Shown one piece after another: positions 7,961-16,001 of a stretch of DNA of 41,693 nt. The DNA comes from Pelagibius sp. (GTDB taxonomy: Bacteria > Pseudomonadota > Alphaproteobacteria > Kiloniellales > Kiloniellaceae). Location: assembly GCF_028289705.1 (NCBI RefSeq), contig NZ_JANQOI010000066.1:1-41693 (forward strand), read 5' to 3'. Under the pieces are notes generated by a model. It was not told the origin of the DNA. It was given only the letters and a program-made list of their open reading frames with translations, and made no database searches. Within the stretch, counting starts at the first letter, position 1. Each line of letters begins with the position of its first letter. The translations under genes and the position numbers were made by a program.

Positions 7961-10489
7961 TCAGTCGGACCCTGGCCTGGACTCGGGCTGCGCCGGGTCC
8001 GGCGGTTGGCGGCGCGGGCGGCATTGGCGCTGCAGCTCGGCGCGGTCGCGCTGCTTCACGCTGCGGTCGCGCTTGGCCTGCGGGAAGAGCCGGAACGCGT
8101 AGCGCTGGCCGGGGCTGATGTCTCGCGTGCGCCCGCGGTAGGCGATGGTGATCGGATGGGCCGTCACCGAGCGGCTGGTGACCGAGAGCGTCTCCTGGGT
8201 CACCTCCAGATCCAGGGTCTGGCCGCGGTAGCGCACCGTGGTCTTGAGGCTGGTCAGCTCGTCGGGCAGCCGCGGATTGAAGGTGAGCACGTTGGTGCGC
8301 GGTTCGATGCCGATGTAGCAGCGCTGCATGAGGTCGATGGTGCCGGCCATGGCGCCGAGGTGAATACCCTCGGCCGTGGTGCCGCCCTGCAGATCGGCGA
8401 TGTCGCTGTTGAGCGCCAGATTGAACAGCTCCCAGGAGCGTTTGCGGTCGGCCCGCGCCATAACCCAGGCATGGGTGACCCAGCTCAGGGTCGAGCCGTG
8501 GGAGGTGCGCTGCATGTGGTAGTGGATGGTGCTGAAGATCATGTCCGGGGTGAAGTCGTAGCCCAGGCGCGCGAAGATCTCCGTCAGCTCCTCGGTCGAG
8601 AAGAGGAAGAACAGCATCAGCACGTCGGCCTGCTTTGAGACCTTGTAGTCGTTGGGGTCCGCGCCTTCCTGGTCGAGGATGCGGTCGAGCCGCTCGATCT
8701 GGCCGTACTTCCGGCGGTAGCCCTCCCAATCGAACTCCTTGAGGTCCTCATAGCCCTGGAACTGGCTGATGACGCCGTCGCCGTCGAAGGGAATGAAGAG
8801 GTTGCGGCTGATGTCGTCCCAATACTGCAGTTCCTCCTCGCCGAGGCCGAGCTTGTCGCAGAGCTCGCGCCGCCGCGTGTCCGGCAGCAGGTCGAGGGCG
8901 TCCAGGGTGCGGGTCAGCAGCCAGGACACCATGACGTTGGTATAGGCGTTGTTGTCCAGGCCGCCCTCGGTCACCGGGTCCTTGCCGGGATAGGCGGTGT
9001 GGAACTCATCCGGACCCATCACGCCGCGGATCATGTAGCGGTCTTCCGCCTCGTCGTAGCTGGTGATCGAGGCCCAGAAGCGCGCGATCTCCAGCATCAG
9101 TTCGGCGCCGTACTCGTAGAGGAATTCGCGGTCCTCGGTCACCTCGTAGTATTGCCAGACGTTGTAGGCGACGGCGGCGTTGATGTGGCGCTGGCGATGG
9201 GTGTTGTCGGGGATCCAGTTTCCCGACAGCGGGTTCAGATGCACCCGCTGGCATTCCTCGCGGCCGTCGCTGCCGCTCTGCCAGGGAAACATGGCGCCGC
9301 GAAAACCGGCTTCCTGGGCCGCCCGGCGCGCCTCGCCGAGGCGGCGATGGCGGTAGCGCAGCAGCGCGCGGGTCAGCACCGGCTTGCGCAGGGTGAGGAA
9401 GGGAAAGATGAACAGCTCGTCCCACATGATCTTGCCGCGGTAGGCCTCCCCATGCCAACCGCGCGGCGGCACGCCGACATCCAGGTCGGTGGAGTGGATG
9501 GAGACCGTTTGCAGCAGGTGAAAGATGTGCAGGCGCAGCTTCATTTCCACCTGGGAATCGGCGTCGGTCTCGATCTCGATGCCGCAGTCTTCCCAAAGGT
9601 GCTTCCAGGCGACGCGGTGCGCCTCGCAGAGGGGCTCGAAGGTTCCCGCGTGACCCAGCTCGTTGAGCGCGGCCAGGCCGGGTTCGGAGATCGCCGCGTC
9701 GTGGCTGGTGTAGAGCGCGACCACCTTTTCGACCCGGATCTCGCGGCCTTCTTGCGCATCCAGGGTCACGTCCTGGGCAATGAAATCGGCGCGCTGCTCC
9801 ACCCGCTGTTCGGCGGAGAGCGGCACCGGGCCGTCGAAGATCTGCGTCCGCGCGGCTTCGACGATCTCCCGCCGGCTTTGCACCATGCGGCTGCGCAGGA
9901 AGATCATGTCGTCGTCGACCGCCCGGGTCTCCACCGGCTCCAGATGGCGGCTGTTGAGCTGTCGATAGCGCGGCACGCCGGCGTTGATGACACTGCCGTC
10001 CAGGGCGGACCGCACCGTGAGGCGGCCGGACCAGTTCTCCGGCGTCAGGCGCATTTCGATGGCCGCCAGGTGCGGGTTGTCCATGGAGACAAAACGCCGC
10101 TCCTCCCAGCGGGTGATCCGGCCCTCGGCGTCCTGCAGGCGCAGGAAGCGGCGCAACAGCCCCTCCTTCAACGCCAGCTCCTGGCGATAGTCGAGGTAGG
10201 TCACCGCGTCGGGCTTCAGCCAGGGGCCGTCGTCCACGCGGATCGCCAGGGGCAGCCAGTTGGGAATGTTGACAAGGTCTTCGTTCTCGAGCTTGCGCCC
10301 GGCAATCTCCGTCGTCAGCCGGTTGTAGCCGCCGGCCAAGTAGCTGCCGGGATAGTGCACGGCGTCGGCCTGGGCATCGGTTGCGGCGCCCCGGGTGGTG
10401 AAGTAGCCGTTGCCCAGGGTGCAGAGGGTTTCGCGCAGGCCGATCTGTTGCGGATCGTAACCCTCGTAGCGCAAGCACCAGTCATTCAT
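7961..10489 (-). CDS. Glycoside hydrolase family 65 phosphorylase (trehalose/kojibiose type)
   Basis: This 842-residue protein belongs to GH65, inverting phosphorylases that split trehalose, maltose, kojibiose or related disaccharides with phosphate to give beta-glucose 1-phosphate. The N-terminal beta-sandwich starts at once with the typical YEGYDPQQIGLRETLCTLGN. The (alpha/alpha)6 barrel carries GWHGEAYRGKIMWDELF (344-360), the catalytic acid Glu495 in GVMGPDEFHT, a KQADV motif and the phosphate-site segments SHGSTLS and GGTTAEGIHLGAMAGT. The last ~40 residues are an Arg/Gln/Pro-rich tail. I chose ATG 10489, preceded by AAAGG, over an earlier in-frame start at 10522; it overlaps the upstream gene by 8 bases. 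The neighbours (beta-phosphoglucomutase/OtsB fusion and OtsA) point to trehalose or trehalose 6-phosphate as substrate. The exact specificity is not readable. Confidence 0.9.
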   Translation of the reverse strand: MNDWCLRYEGYDPQQIGLRETLCTLGNGYFTTRGAATDAQADAVHYPGSYLAGGYNRLTTEIAGRKLENEDLVNIPNWLPLAIRVDDGPWLKPDAVTYLDYRQELALKEGLLRRFLRLQDAEGRITRWEERRFVSMDNPHLAAIEMRLTPENWSGRLTVRSALDGSVINAGVPRYRQLNSRHLEPVETRAVDDDMIFLRSRMVQSRREIVEAARTQIFDGPVPLSAEQRVEQRADFIAQDVTLDAQEGREIRVEKVVALYTSHDAAISEPGLAALNELGHAGTFEPLCEAHRVAWKHLWEDCGIEIETDADSQVEMKLRLHIFHLLQTVSIHSTDLDVGVPPRGWHGEAYRGKIMWDELFIFPFLTLRKPVLTRALLRYRHRRLGEARRAAQEAGFRGAMFPWQSGSDGREECQRVHLNPLSGNWIPDNTHRQRHINAAVAYNVWQYYEVTEDREFLYEYGAELMLEIARFWASITSYDEAEDRYMIRGVMGPDEFHTAYPGKDPVTEGGLDNNAYTNVMVSWLLTRTLDALDLLPDTRRRELCDKLGLGEEELQYWDDISRNLFIPFDGDGVISQFQGYEDLKEFDWEGYRRKYGQIERLDRILDQEGADPNDYKVSKQADVLMLFFLFSTEELTEIFARLGYDFTPDMIFSTIHYHMQRTSHGSTLSWVTHAWVMARADRKRSWELFNLALNSDIADLQGGTTAEGIHLGAMAGTIDLMQRCYIGIEPRTNVLTFNPRLPDELTSLKTTVRYRGQTLDLEVTQETLSVTSRSVTAHPITIAYRGRTRDISPGQRYAFRLFPQAKRDRSVKQRDRAELQRQCRPRRQPPDPAQPESRPGSD

Positions 10490-12131
10490 CGTCCAACCTT
10501 TCTGCGCCCGGCCTTTCTTCAAGCAGCCTCGCCAGTTCGTTCAGAAACCTGCCGGCCTCCGCCGGATCGCGGAGGCGATAGTCGGCAGAGCTGGCCTCTG
10601 CCTCCTCGGCGACGAGCAGGGAGAGGCCGCGGCCGCGTAGCGCCCGGAAGGCGTCGAAATCCGTCACGTCGTCGCCCAGGTAGATCGGCAGCACCTCGGC
10701 CTGGTTCAGATCCAGGGCGTCGAGCAGCCACAGGACCGCCTTTCCCTTGTCCCAGGGAATCTTGGGGCGAAGCTCAAAGACCTTCTTGCCGCCGGTCTTG
10801 CGCAGCCGCGGGTGTTCAGCAATCGTCCGGTCCACGGTCTGCTCGACCTCGGCGACGGCCTCGGGGCGGACCAGGCGGAAGTGAACGGCGATGGCGTAGG
10901 TCTTGTTCTCGATGATCACGCCCTCGATGGAATCGAGCTGGCGGTGAAGGTCGGCGGCCACCTCCTGGATCAGCGGCAGGTAGTCCTTGCCTTCCTCGTG
11001 CTGGATCGCGGTTCCCTCCGGCCCGGCGATGTCGAAACCGTGACAGCCCGCGTAGACGATCTCCTTCAAGCCGACCAGAGCCTCCACGTTGCCCCGCTCG
11101 CGGCCGCTGACCACGACCACCGTGGTCTGGCGTGCGAGCTCTGCCAGGGTGTCGCGCATGCTCTCGGAGAGAACTGCCAGATCCGGGCGCTCGACAATCG
11201 GCGTCAGCGTGCCGTCGTAGTCCAGGAAGACGGCGATCCGCCGCTGCCCGATGCGGGTACGGATCTCTTCCAGGCTGTCGAATGCGAGGGGCGGGATCGC
11301 TTCTTCGTTTTCTTCCATTGCCTTGTCGAGCGTGAGGTCGCCGAGGTCCGAGACGACGATATCGGCGCCGTATCTGCGGAGCAACTGCGGTTCGCCGCCG
11401 CGGCTGACGCCGATGACCAGTCCGAAGCGGCCGGCCCTGCCGGCCTGAACGCCGGAGACCGCGTCCTCCACCACGGCGGACATCTGCGGTTTCGTGCCCA
11501 GACGCCGCGCCGCTTCCAGGTAGGTATCTGGTGCCGGCTTGCCGTCGAGCCAGCATTCGCGCGCCACCAGACCGTCCACCCGCGCATCGAAGAGATCTTC
11601 GATGCCGGCCGCCGCCAGCACCTCCCGGCCGTTGCGGCTGGAGGTGACCACGGCGACCCGCAGACCCTGCTCCCGGACTCGGCGAATGAAGTCGACGGAG
11701 GAGGGATAGGTGGTCACTCCGTTGCGGCGGATGGCCTTCAGGAACAACTGGTTCTTGCGGTTGCCCAGGCCGTGGATGGTTTCCTTGTCCGGCGGGTCCC
11801 GGTCGTTGCCGAGCGGCAACGAGATGCCGCGCGACTGCAGAAAGCTGGCGACGCCGTCGAACCGCGGCTTGCCGTCGACGTAGCGCCGGTAGTCGCGGCC
11901 GATGTCGAAGGGCACAAAGGTGCCGCTCAGGCGCGCCGCCCGCGCCCGCAGGTACTCGTCGAACATCGCCTTCCAGGATTTGGCGTGCACCTCCGCGGTT
12001 TCGGTGACCACCCCGTCGAGGTCCATCAGAACCGCCTCAAGGCTGGCGAGGTTGACCGAGGGGGGTGTTTCAGGCGTGGCAGCCGGTCCGGTTGCGGCCG
12101 AATCGCTCCGGTCCACCGCATTCCCAGTCAT
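10482..12131 (-). CDS. otsB: Fused beta-phosphoglucomutase-like HAD and trehalose-6-phosphate phosphatase
   Basis: This 549-residue protein joins two HAD enzymes. Residues ~30-270 match beta-phosphoglucomutase: DLDGV with Asp37 and Asp39, VVTSS (161-165), DGKPAPDTYL and VVEDAVSGVQAG (Glu222/Asp223). Residues ~297-535 match OtsB: FLDYDGTLTP with Asp304 and Asp306, VVVSGRE, the cap domain, and YLGDDVTDFDAF near the end. The first module would turn beta-glucose 1-phosphate into glucose 6-phosphate; the second releases trehalose from trehalose 6-phosphate. Both sets of catalytic aspartates are present, so both halves are probably active. The first 29 residues look disordered. It starts at ATG 12131 behind AGGGGG and lies between otsA and the GH65 gene in one operon. 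Confidence 0.9.
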   Translation of the reverse strand: MTGNAVDRSDSAATGPAATPETPPSVNLASLEAVLMDLDGVVTETAEVHAKSWKAMFDEYLRARAARLSGTFVPFDIGRDYRRYVDGKPRFDGVASFLQSRGISLPLGNDRDPPDKETIHGLGNRKNQLFLKAIRRNGVTTYPSSVDFIRRVREQGLRVAVVTSSRNGREVLAAAGIEDLFDARVDGLVARECWLDGKPAPDTYLEAARRLGTKPQMSAVVEDAVSGVQAGRAGRFGLVIGVSRGGEPQLLRRYGADIVVSDLGDLTLDKAMEENEEAIPPLAFDSLEEIRTRIGQRRIAVFLDYDGTLTPIVERPDLAVLSESMRDTLAELARQTTVVVVSGRERGNVEALVGLKEIVYAGCHGFDIAGPEGTAIQHEEGKDYLPLIQEVAADLHRQLDSIEGVIIENKTYAIAVHFRLVRPEAVAEVEQTVDRTIAEHPRLRKTGGKKVFELRPKIPWDKGKAVLWLLDALDLNQAEVLPIYLGDDVTDFDAFRALRGRGLSLLVAEEAEASSADYRLRDPAEAGRFLNELARLLEERPGAERLDDE

Positions 12132-12208
12132 TGAATCCCCCTCGCTGCTCTCTCGTTAGACCCGTAAGTCGATCCTTCTTCTCCGATCAAGACGTCACGC
12201 CGGGCCCG

Positions 12209-13615
12209 TCAGGCGGCCCGTTCGGCACGCGCCTCGCCCCTGTCTTCCCAAGCGGCCTCCAAGGCTTCGAGGAACCCGTTGCGCCAGGATTCCGCGGTGT
12301 TCTGTTCGATGCGCTCGAACATCCGCCGCCAGCGCTGCTGCCGCTCCTTCAGGGGCATCGCCAGCGCCGTCTTGATCGCCTCCACCATGGCGGCCTGGTC
12401 GAAGGGATTGACCAGCAGGGCATCCGACAGTTCCTCGGCAGCGCCGGCAAAGCGCGAGAGCACAAGAACCCCTGGGTCCTCCGGGTCCTGGGCCGCGATA
12501 AATTCCTTTGCGACCAAGTTCATGCCGTCGCGCAGGGGGGTCACCAGGCCGATGCGGCTGGCGCGGTACAGGGCGGCCAGGGGTTTTTGGCTGAAGGTCC
12601 TGTTCAGGTAGTGGACCGGTGTCCAGTCGAAGGTCCCGAAGCGGCCGTTGATGCGCCCGGAGAGACTGTCGAGCTGGTCGCGCATCGCACGGTATTCCGT
12701 CACCGACTCCCGTGACGGCGCGGCGACCTGAATGAGGGAAAGCCTGCCACGCAGCTCCGGAGCCTGTTGCAGAAGGTTCTCGAAGGCGCGCAGACGCTCG
12801 GCGATCCCCTTGATGTAGTCGAGCCGGTCGACACCGCAGATCCAGTTGCCCTCGCCCATGGCGTCGCGCAGCTTTCGCGAGCGGCGAATCACCTCCGGCG
12901 ACGCGGCCATCTCCGCGAAAGCCCGGGTGTCGAGGCCGACGGGAAAAGCACCGACGTTGACGACCTGGTCGCCGACCGTAAGGCTGCCGTCGCTCTGCAG
13001 GCAGCCGCCGAGGGTGCGGGCCACCGCATCGCGAAAGTTCTCAGCGCAGGCCTGGGTCTGGAAGCCGACCAGGTCATAGGCGCAGAGATCCGCAAGCAGC
13101 TCCTTGAGCGACGGAAGGGCAGCGAGGCTCTCGGCCTGAGGAAAGGGGATATGCAGGAAGAACCCGAGAGGACCGTCGACCCCGAGGCGTCTCAGCGCCC
13201 TGCCCAGAGGGATGAGGTGATAGTCCTGGACCCAGATCCTGTCATCTTTCTGCAACAACTCGGTAAGCGCCCGGGCGAACCGCAGATTGACGTCTTTGTA
13301 GGTCTGAAACGACCCGCCGTCCGGGCGGCAGAGGTCGAGACGGCCGTGAAACACCGGCCACAGCGCGCGGTTCGAAAACTCCTCGTAGTAGCCGCGAAAC
13401 TCCGGTTTCGAAAGCGACAGAGTGGCAAAGGTAAGGGCGCCGCTGCGCTTCACTTGAGCTGACCTGCTTGTGTTCTTTCCGATCTTACCGTCCCATCCAA
13501 ACCAAATTCCCTCGCGTTCCCCCAATGCGGCCTTCAGGGCGACCGCCAAGCCGCCGGCCGCGGCGTCAGAGGAACCCGAGGGGACCCGGTTTGAGACGAT
13601 GACAATACGTTCCAT
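12209..13615 (-). CDS. otsA: Alpha,alpha-trehalose-phosphate synthase (UDP-forming)
   Basis: This 468-residue GT20 enzyme makes trehalose 6-phosphate from UDP-glucose and glucose 6-phosphate in the cytoplasm. Visible family motifs are IVSNRVP (start), the AAAGGLAVAL loop, WVQDYHLIPLG, FFLHIPFP, GVDRLDYIKGI (the Arg and Lys bind the sugar nucleotide phosphates) and LRDGMNLVAKEF. I chose ATG 13615 because MERIVIVSNR is the family N-terminus and GGGAAA precedes it; the frame stays open upstream to 13828, but that sequence is low-complexity and unlike the family. It is the first gene of the trehalose operon, 77 bases ahead of the fused phosphatase. Confidence 0.94.
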   Translation of the reverse strand: MERIVIVSNRVPSGSSDAAAGGLAVALKAALGEREGIWFGWDGKIGKNTSRSAQVKRSGALTFATLSLSKPEFRGYYEEFSNRALWPVFHGRLDLCRPDGGSFQTYKDVNLRFARALTELLQKDDRIWVQDYHLIPLGRALRRLGVDGPLGFFLHIPFPQAESLAALPSLKELLADLCAYDLVGFQTQACAENFRDAVARTLGGCLQSDGSLTVGDQVVNVGAFPVGLDTRAFAEMAASPEVIRRSRKLRDAMGEGNWICGVDRLDYIKGIAERLRAFENLLQQAPELRGRLSLIQVAAPSRESVTEYRAMRDQLDSLSGRINGRFGTFDWTPVHYLNRTFSQKPLAALYRASRIGLVTPLRDGMNLVAKEFIAAQDPEDPGVLVLSRFAGAAEELSDALLVNPFDQAAMVEAIKTALAMPLKERQQRWRRMFERIEQNTAESWRNGFLEALEAAWEDRGEARAERAA

Positions 13616-13891
13616 GGTGCAAGTTTCCCGTGCTGGGGACTTGTCCGCAGCTTTGCCAACGCCGCCCGATCCGCGCCTCGGGCCTTTGTAAGCAGACGCG
13701 CTCCGACGGCCGTGTCGTGGCACGGCAGGGTCGTTCTCTGGGGCGGGTGCGATTGTGCGGCATTGTCCGGTTGGCCTCTTGCCCCCTTTATCGCGCGCTT
13801 TGCGAAAGGGGGCCTTGATCTGGCGCAACCTGCGGCAGGAAGGTTGTGCGTCTGCGTGCCTGTTGCCGTTTCGCGAGGCGGTGTTGCCGAC

Positions 13892-15037
13892 TCAGCGTCG
13901 GCGTTTCAGCACCGCAAGCGCCGCATCGATGAGCTGGAGCTGTCCGATCCAACCCACGTCGCGCGGCGTGATGTGGGAGAAGCCGTCGATGACGAAGATC
14001 TCGCTGTCCGGCACCGCGGTGGCGAGCGCCTGGCTCTCGGTGTAGGGAATCATCGAGTCCAGTCGGCCGTGAATGAGGATCAGTCGCCCTTCAAGGCGGG
14101 AGAGGTCGCGGTCTTGAAGAGAGAGTTGGTCCAGTTGTTTGCGGACCGTCGCTGGCAAGGCCGCCAGCAGGGCCGGAACCCGCTCCGGGTCCTCGTTGGT
14201 GATCAACGCCAGGAGCGACCGCCCCTCGGGCCCCAGGCCTTCTGCGAGGGCTTCGGCGGTGGCATCGCAGCCGCGGATACAGCGCTCCCCGATTTCCTGC
14301 AGCCTGCGGCGCTCCGCCGCGTCGCCGAGCACCGCGGCGTTGCTGGCCAGGAAGACCCACTTCGCCGCGTCCAGGGGCTTGCCGCTTCGCCAGGCGCCGC
14401 CGTCGGCCGGGCGATACTTCCCCGTGGTGGCGAAGGTGATGATGGCTTCACTGGCGTAGTAGCCGCCGATGCCGACCAGGAAATCGGGAACGAGATCCGT
14501 TTCGACCTCCAGGCCGGCCAGGACCGCCAGCCCGACGGCGTAGGAGATCGCCACCACGCCGACCTCCTGGTTCGCCGCTTTTGGCTCCTGGCGGCCGAGA
14601 TAGGTCACCGCGTCGGCGATGGTTCGCGCGTCGTCCAGGCGCACCCGAAACTGGCGGGACCCGGCCACGTCGGGCACCAGAACCAGGAAGCGGGCCCGGG
14701 CCAGGCTGCGGGCCAGGTTCACCACCCGCGGATCGTTCTTCCCCTCACGGGTGAAGCCGGGCACCAGCACCAGCGCGGCCCCGATGGGCTGGCGCGGATC
14801 GTAGAGATCGGCGAGGCCGGGGCGCCCCGCCACCTCGTAGCGCAGGGTCGTACGGACGGGGACCGGCGTTTCGGCCTTGAGGTCCGAGGGGCGCGCGCCC
14901 ACGTCGATGTCTTCCAGCAGCCGCGTCGCTTCCCAGCTTTGCGCCGACACGCAGCCCCCCAGAAGCAGGGCGAGCAGCAGCCCGAGCAGCGCTGTCGGGC
15001 GCAGAGGTCCGTGGTCCTGCGAAACCTTGTGTGTCAT
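13892..15037 (-). CDS. Lipoprotein alpha/beta hydrolase, function unknown
   Basis: This 381-residue protein starts with a positively charged n-region, a leucine-rich core and the lipobox LLGGC (Cys29), so it is predicted to be a lipid-anchored envelope protein. The rest looks like an alpha/beta hydrolase. Strand and oxyanion motif VLVPGFTREGKNDPR is followed by a possible nucleophile in VVAISYAVG (atypical, lacking the usual G-x-S-x-G), an acid in IHGRLDSMIP and the His in DGFSHITP. An in-frame GTG at 15067 and ATG at 15064 could extend it by about ten residues. It ends near the trehalose operon but is separated from it by 276 bases, and it diverges from the ABC export operon. The substrate is unknown. 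Confidence 0.75.
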   Translation of the reverse strand: MTHKVSQDHGPLRPTALLGLLLALLLGGCVSAQSWEATRLLEDIDVGARPSDLKAETPVPVRTTLRYEVAGRPGLADLYDPRQPIGAALVLVPGFTREGKNDPRVVNLARSLARARFLVLVPDVAGSRQFRVRLDDARTIADAVTYLGRQEPKAANQEVGVVAISYAVGLAVLAGLEVETDLVPDFLVGIGGYYASEAIITFATTGKYRPADGGAWRSGKPLDAAKWVFLASNAAVLGDAAERRRLQEIGERCIRGCDATAEALAEGLGPEGRSLLALITNEDPERVPALLAALPATVRKQLDQLSLQDRDLSRLEGRLILIHGRLDSMIPYTESQALATAVPDSEIFVIDGFSHITPRDVGWIGQLQLIDAALAVLKRRR

Positions 15038-15162
15038 CCCGCGCCCCTGCGTAAGCCGGCTCATCACAAGCCATGATCGGCAAGCCGGCGGCTATCCGTC
15101 AATTGGCGCCCTTCGGCTGTTTGCGCAAGAGTGGCTTTGTTCCGGCGTGGGGTTTCGTCTTG

Positions 15163-15176
15163 ATGATCTGGATCAA
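15163..15176. promoter_or_regulatory. FNR/FixK-like binding site
   Basis: ATGAT-CTGG-ATCAA differs at one position from the FNR-class consensus TTGAT-N4-ATCAA; CTGG is a centre often seen in alphaproteobacterial sites. Its centre is about 81 bases before the ATG of the export ATPase at 15251 and about 130 bases before the hydrolase start, so either divergent gene could be the target. It suggests oxygen or redox control of the efflux operon by a Crp/Fnr-family regulator. Confidence 0.45.
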
Positions 15177-15250
15177 GGCCCGATTGGCCGCCTGCTCCTA
15201 TTCTTCGCACACAGCCGCGGAAATGAGCCCCAGGGGACCTGAGGAGCGCC

Positions 15251-15994
15251 ATGAGTGCGCGACCATTCGAGGACTCCGCGGCCGCTGCCCCGCGGCCGTC
15301 CATCACTGCAAAGGGACTGACCAAGACCTACCGGACGGGTGAGGTCGAGGTGCAGGCCCTTCGCGGTGTCGATCTGACGCTCTACCAGTCCGAACTGGTG
15401 GTGCTGCTGGGACCTTCGGGCAGCGGCAAGTCCACCCTGCTGAACATCCTCGGCGGCCTCGACCGGCCGACCGCCGGCCAGGTCTTCTTCGACGGGGCCG
15501 AGCTGACCGCCTTCGACGAATCGGCGATGACCCGCTTTCGCCGCGACAACGTCGGCTTCGTCTTTCAGTTCTACAACCTCATCCCCAGCCTGACGGCGCG
15601 CGAGAACGTGGCGCTGGTCACGGAAATCGCCCCGCAGCCCATCGCCCCCGACGAGGCCTTGCGCATGGTCGGCCTCGGCGAACGCCTCGATCACTTTCCG
15701 GCGCAGCTTTCCGGCGGCGAGCAGCAGCGCGTCGCCATCGCCCGCGCCATCGCCAAGCAGCCGCGGATCCTGCTCTGCGACGAACCCACCGGCGCTCTGG
15801 ACAGCAAGAGCGGCATCATCGTGCTGGAAGCAATTCAGCGGGTGAACGAGGAGCTGGGCACGACCACCGCGCTGATCACCCACAATGCCGTCATCGCCGA
15901 GATGGCCGACCGCATCATCAGCTTCGCCGACGGCCACATTGCCGAGACCCGCGTCAACCCCGACAAGCGCCGGGCCGGTGAGATGGACTGGTAG
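15251..15994 (+). CDS. ABC transporter ATP-binding protein, LolD/MacB type
   Basis: This is a 247-residue ATPase with Walker [11 protein letters not shown]-loop [17 protein letters not shown], signature [14 protein letters not shown], Walker [16 protein letters not shown] and the His-loop ITHN. The [10 protein letters not shown] and [11 protein letters not shown] segments are hallmarks of ATPases that partner FtsX-fold permeases. Its gene is 7 bases before such a permease, and an HlyD-type adaptor follows. It should power extrusion or lipid/envelope transport rather than import. Confidence 0.93.
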   Translation: MSARPFEDSAAAAPRPSITAKGLTKTYRTGEVEVQALRGVDLTLYQSELVVLLGPSGSGKSTLLNILGGLDRPTAGQVFFDGAELTAFDESAMTRFRRDNVGFVFQFYNLIPSLTARENVALVTEIAPQPIAPDEALRMVGLGERLDHFPAQLSGGEQQRVAIARAIAKQPRILLCDEPTGALDSKSGIIVLEAIQRVNEELGTTTALITHNAVIAEMADRIISFADGHIAETRVNPDKRRAGEMDW

Positions 15995-16001
15995 GCCGGC
16001 C

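Noticed and set aside
8999-10915. A 638-codon open frame on the plus strand opposite the GH65 and OtsB-fusion genes
   Set aside because: It runs across two well-identified minus-strand genes, has no recognisable motif and a composition typical of antisense frames in GC-rich DNA.
13616-13828. An N-terminal extension of OtsA
   Set aside because: The extra 71 residues look non-coding and the family starts at MERIVIVSNR with a usable Shine-Dalgarno.
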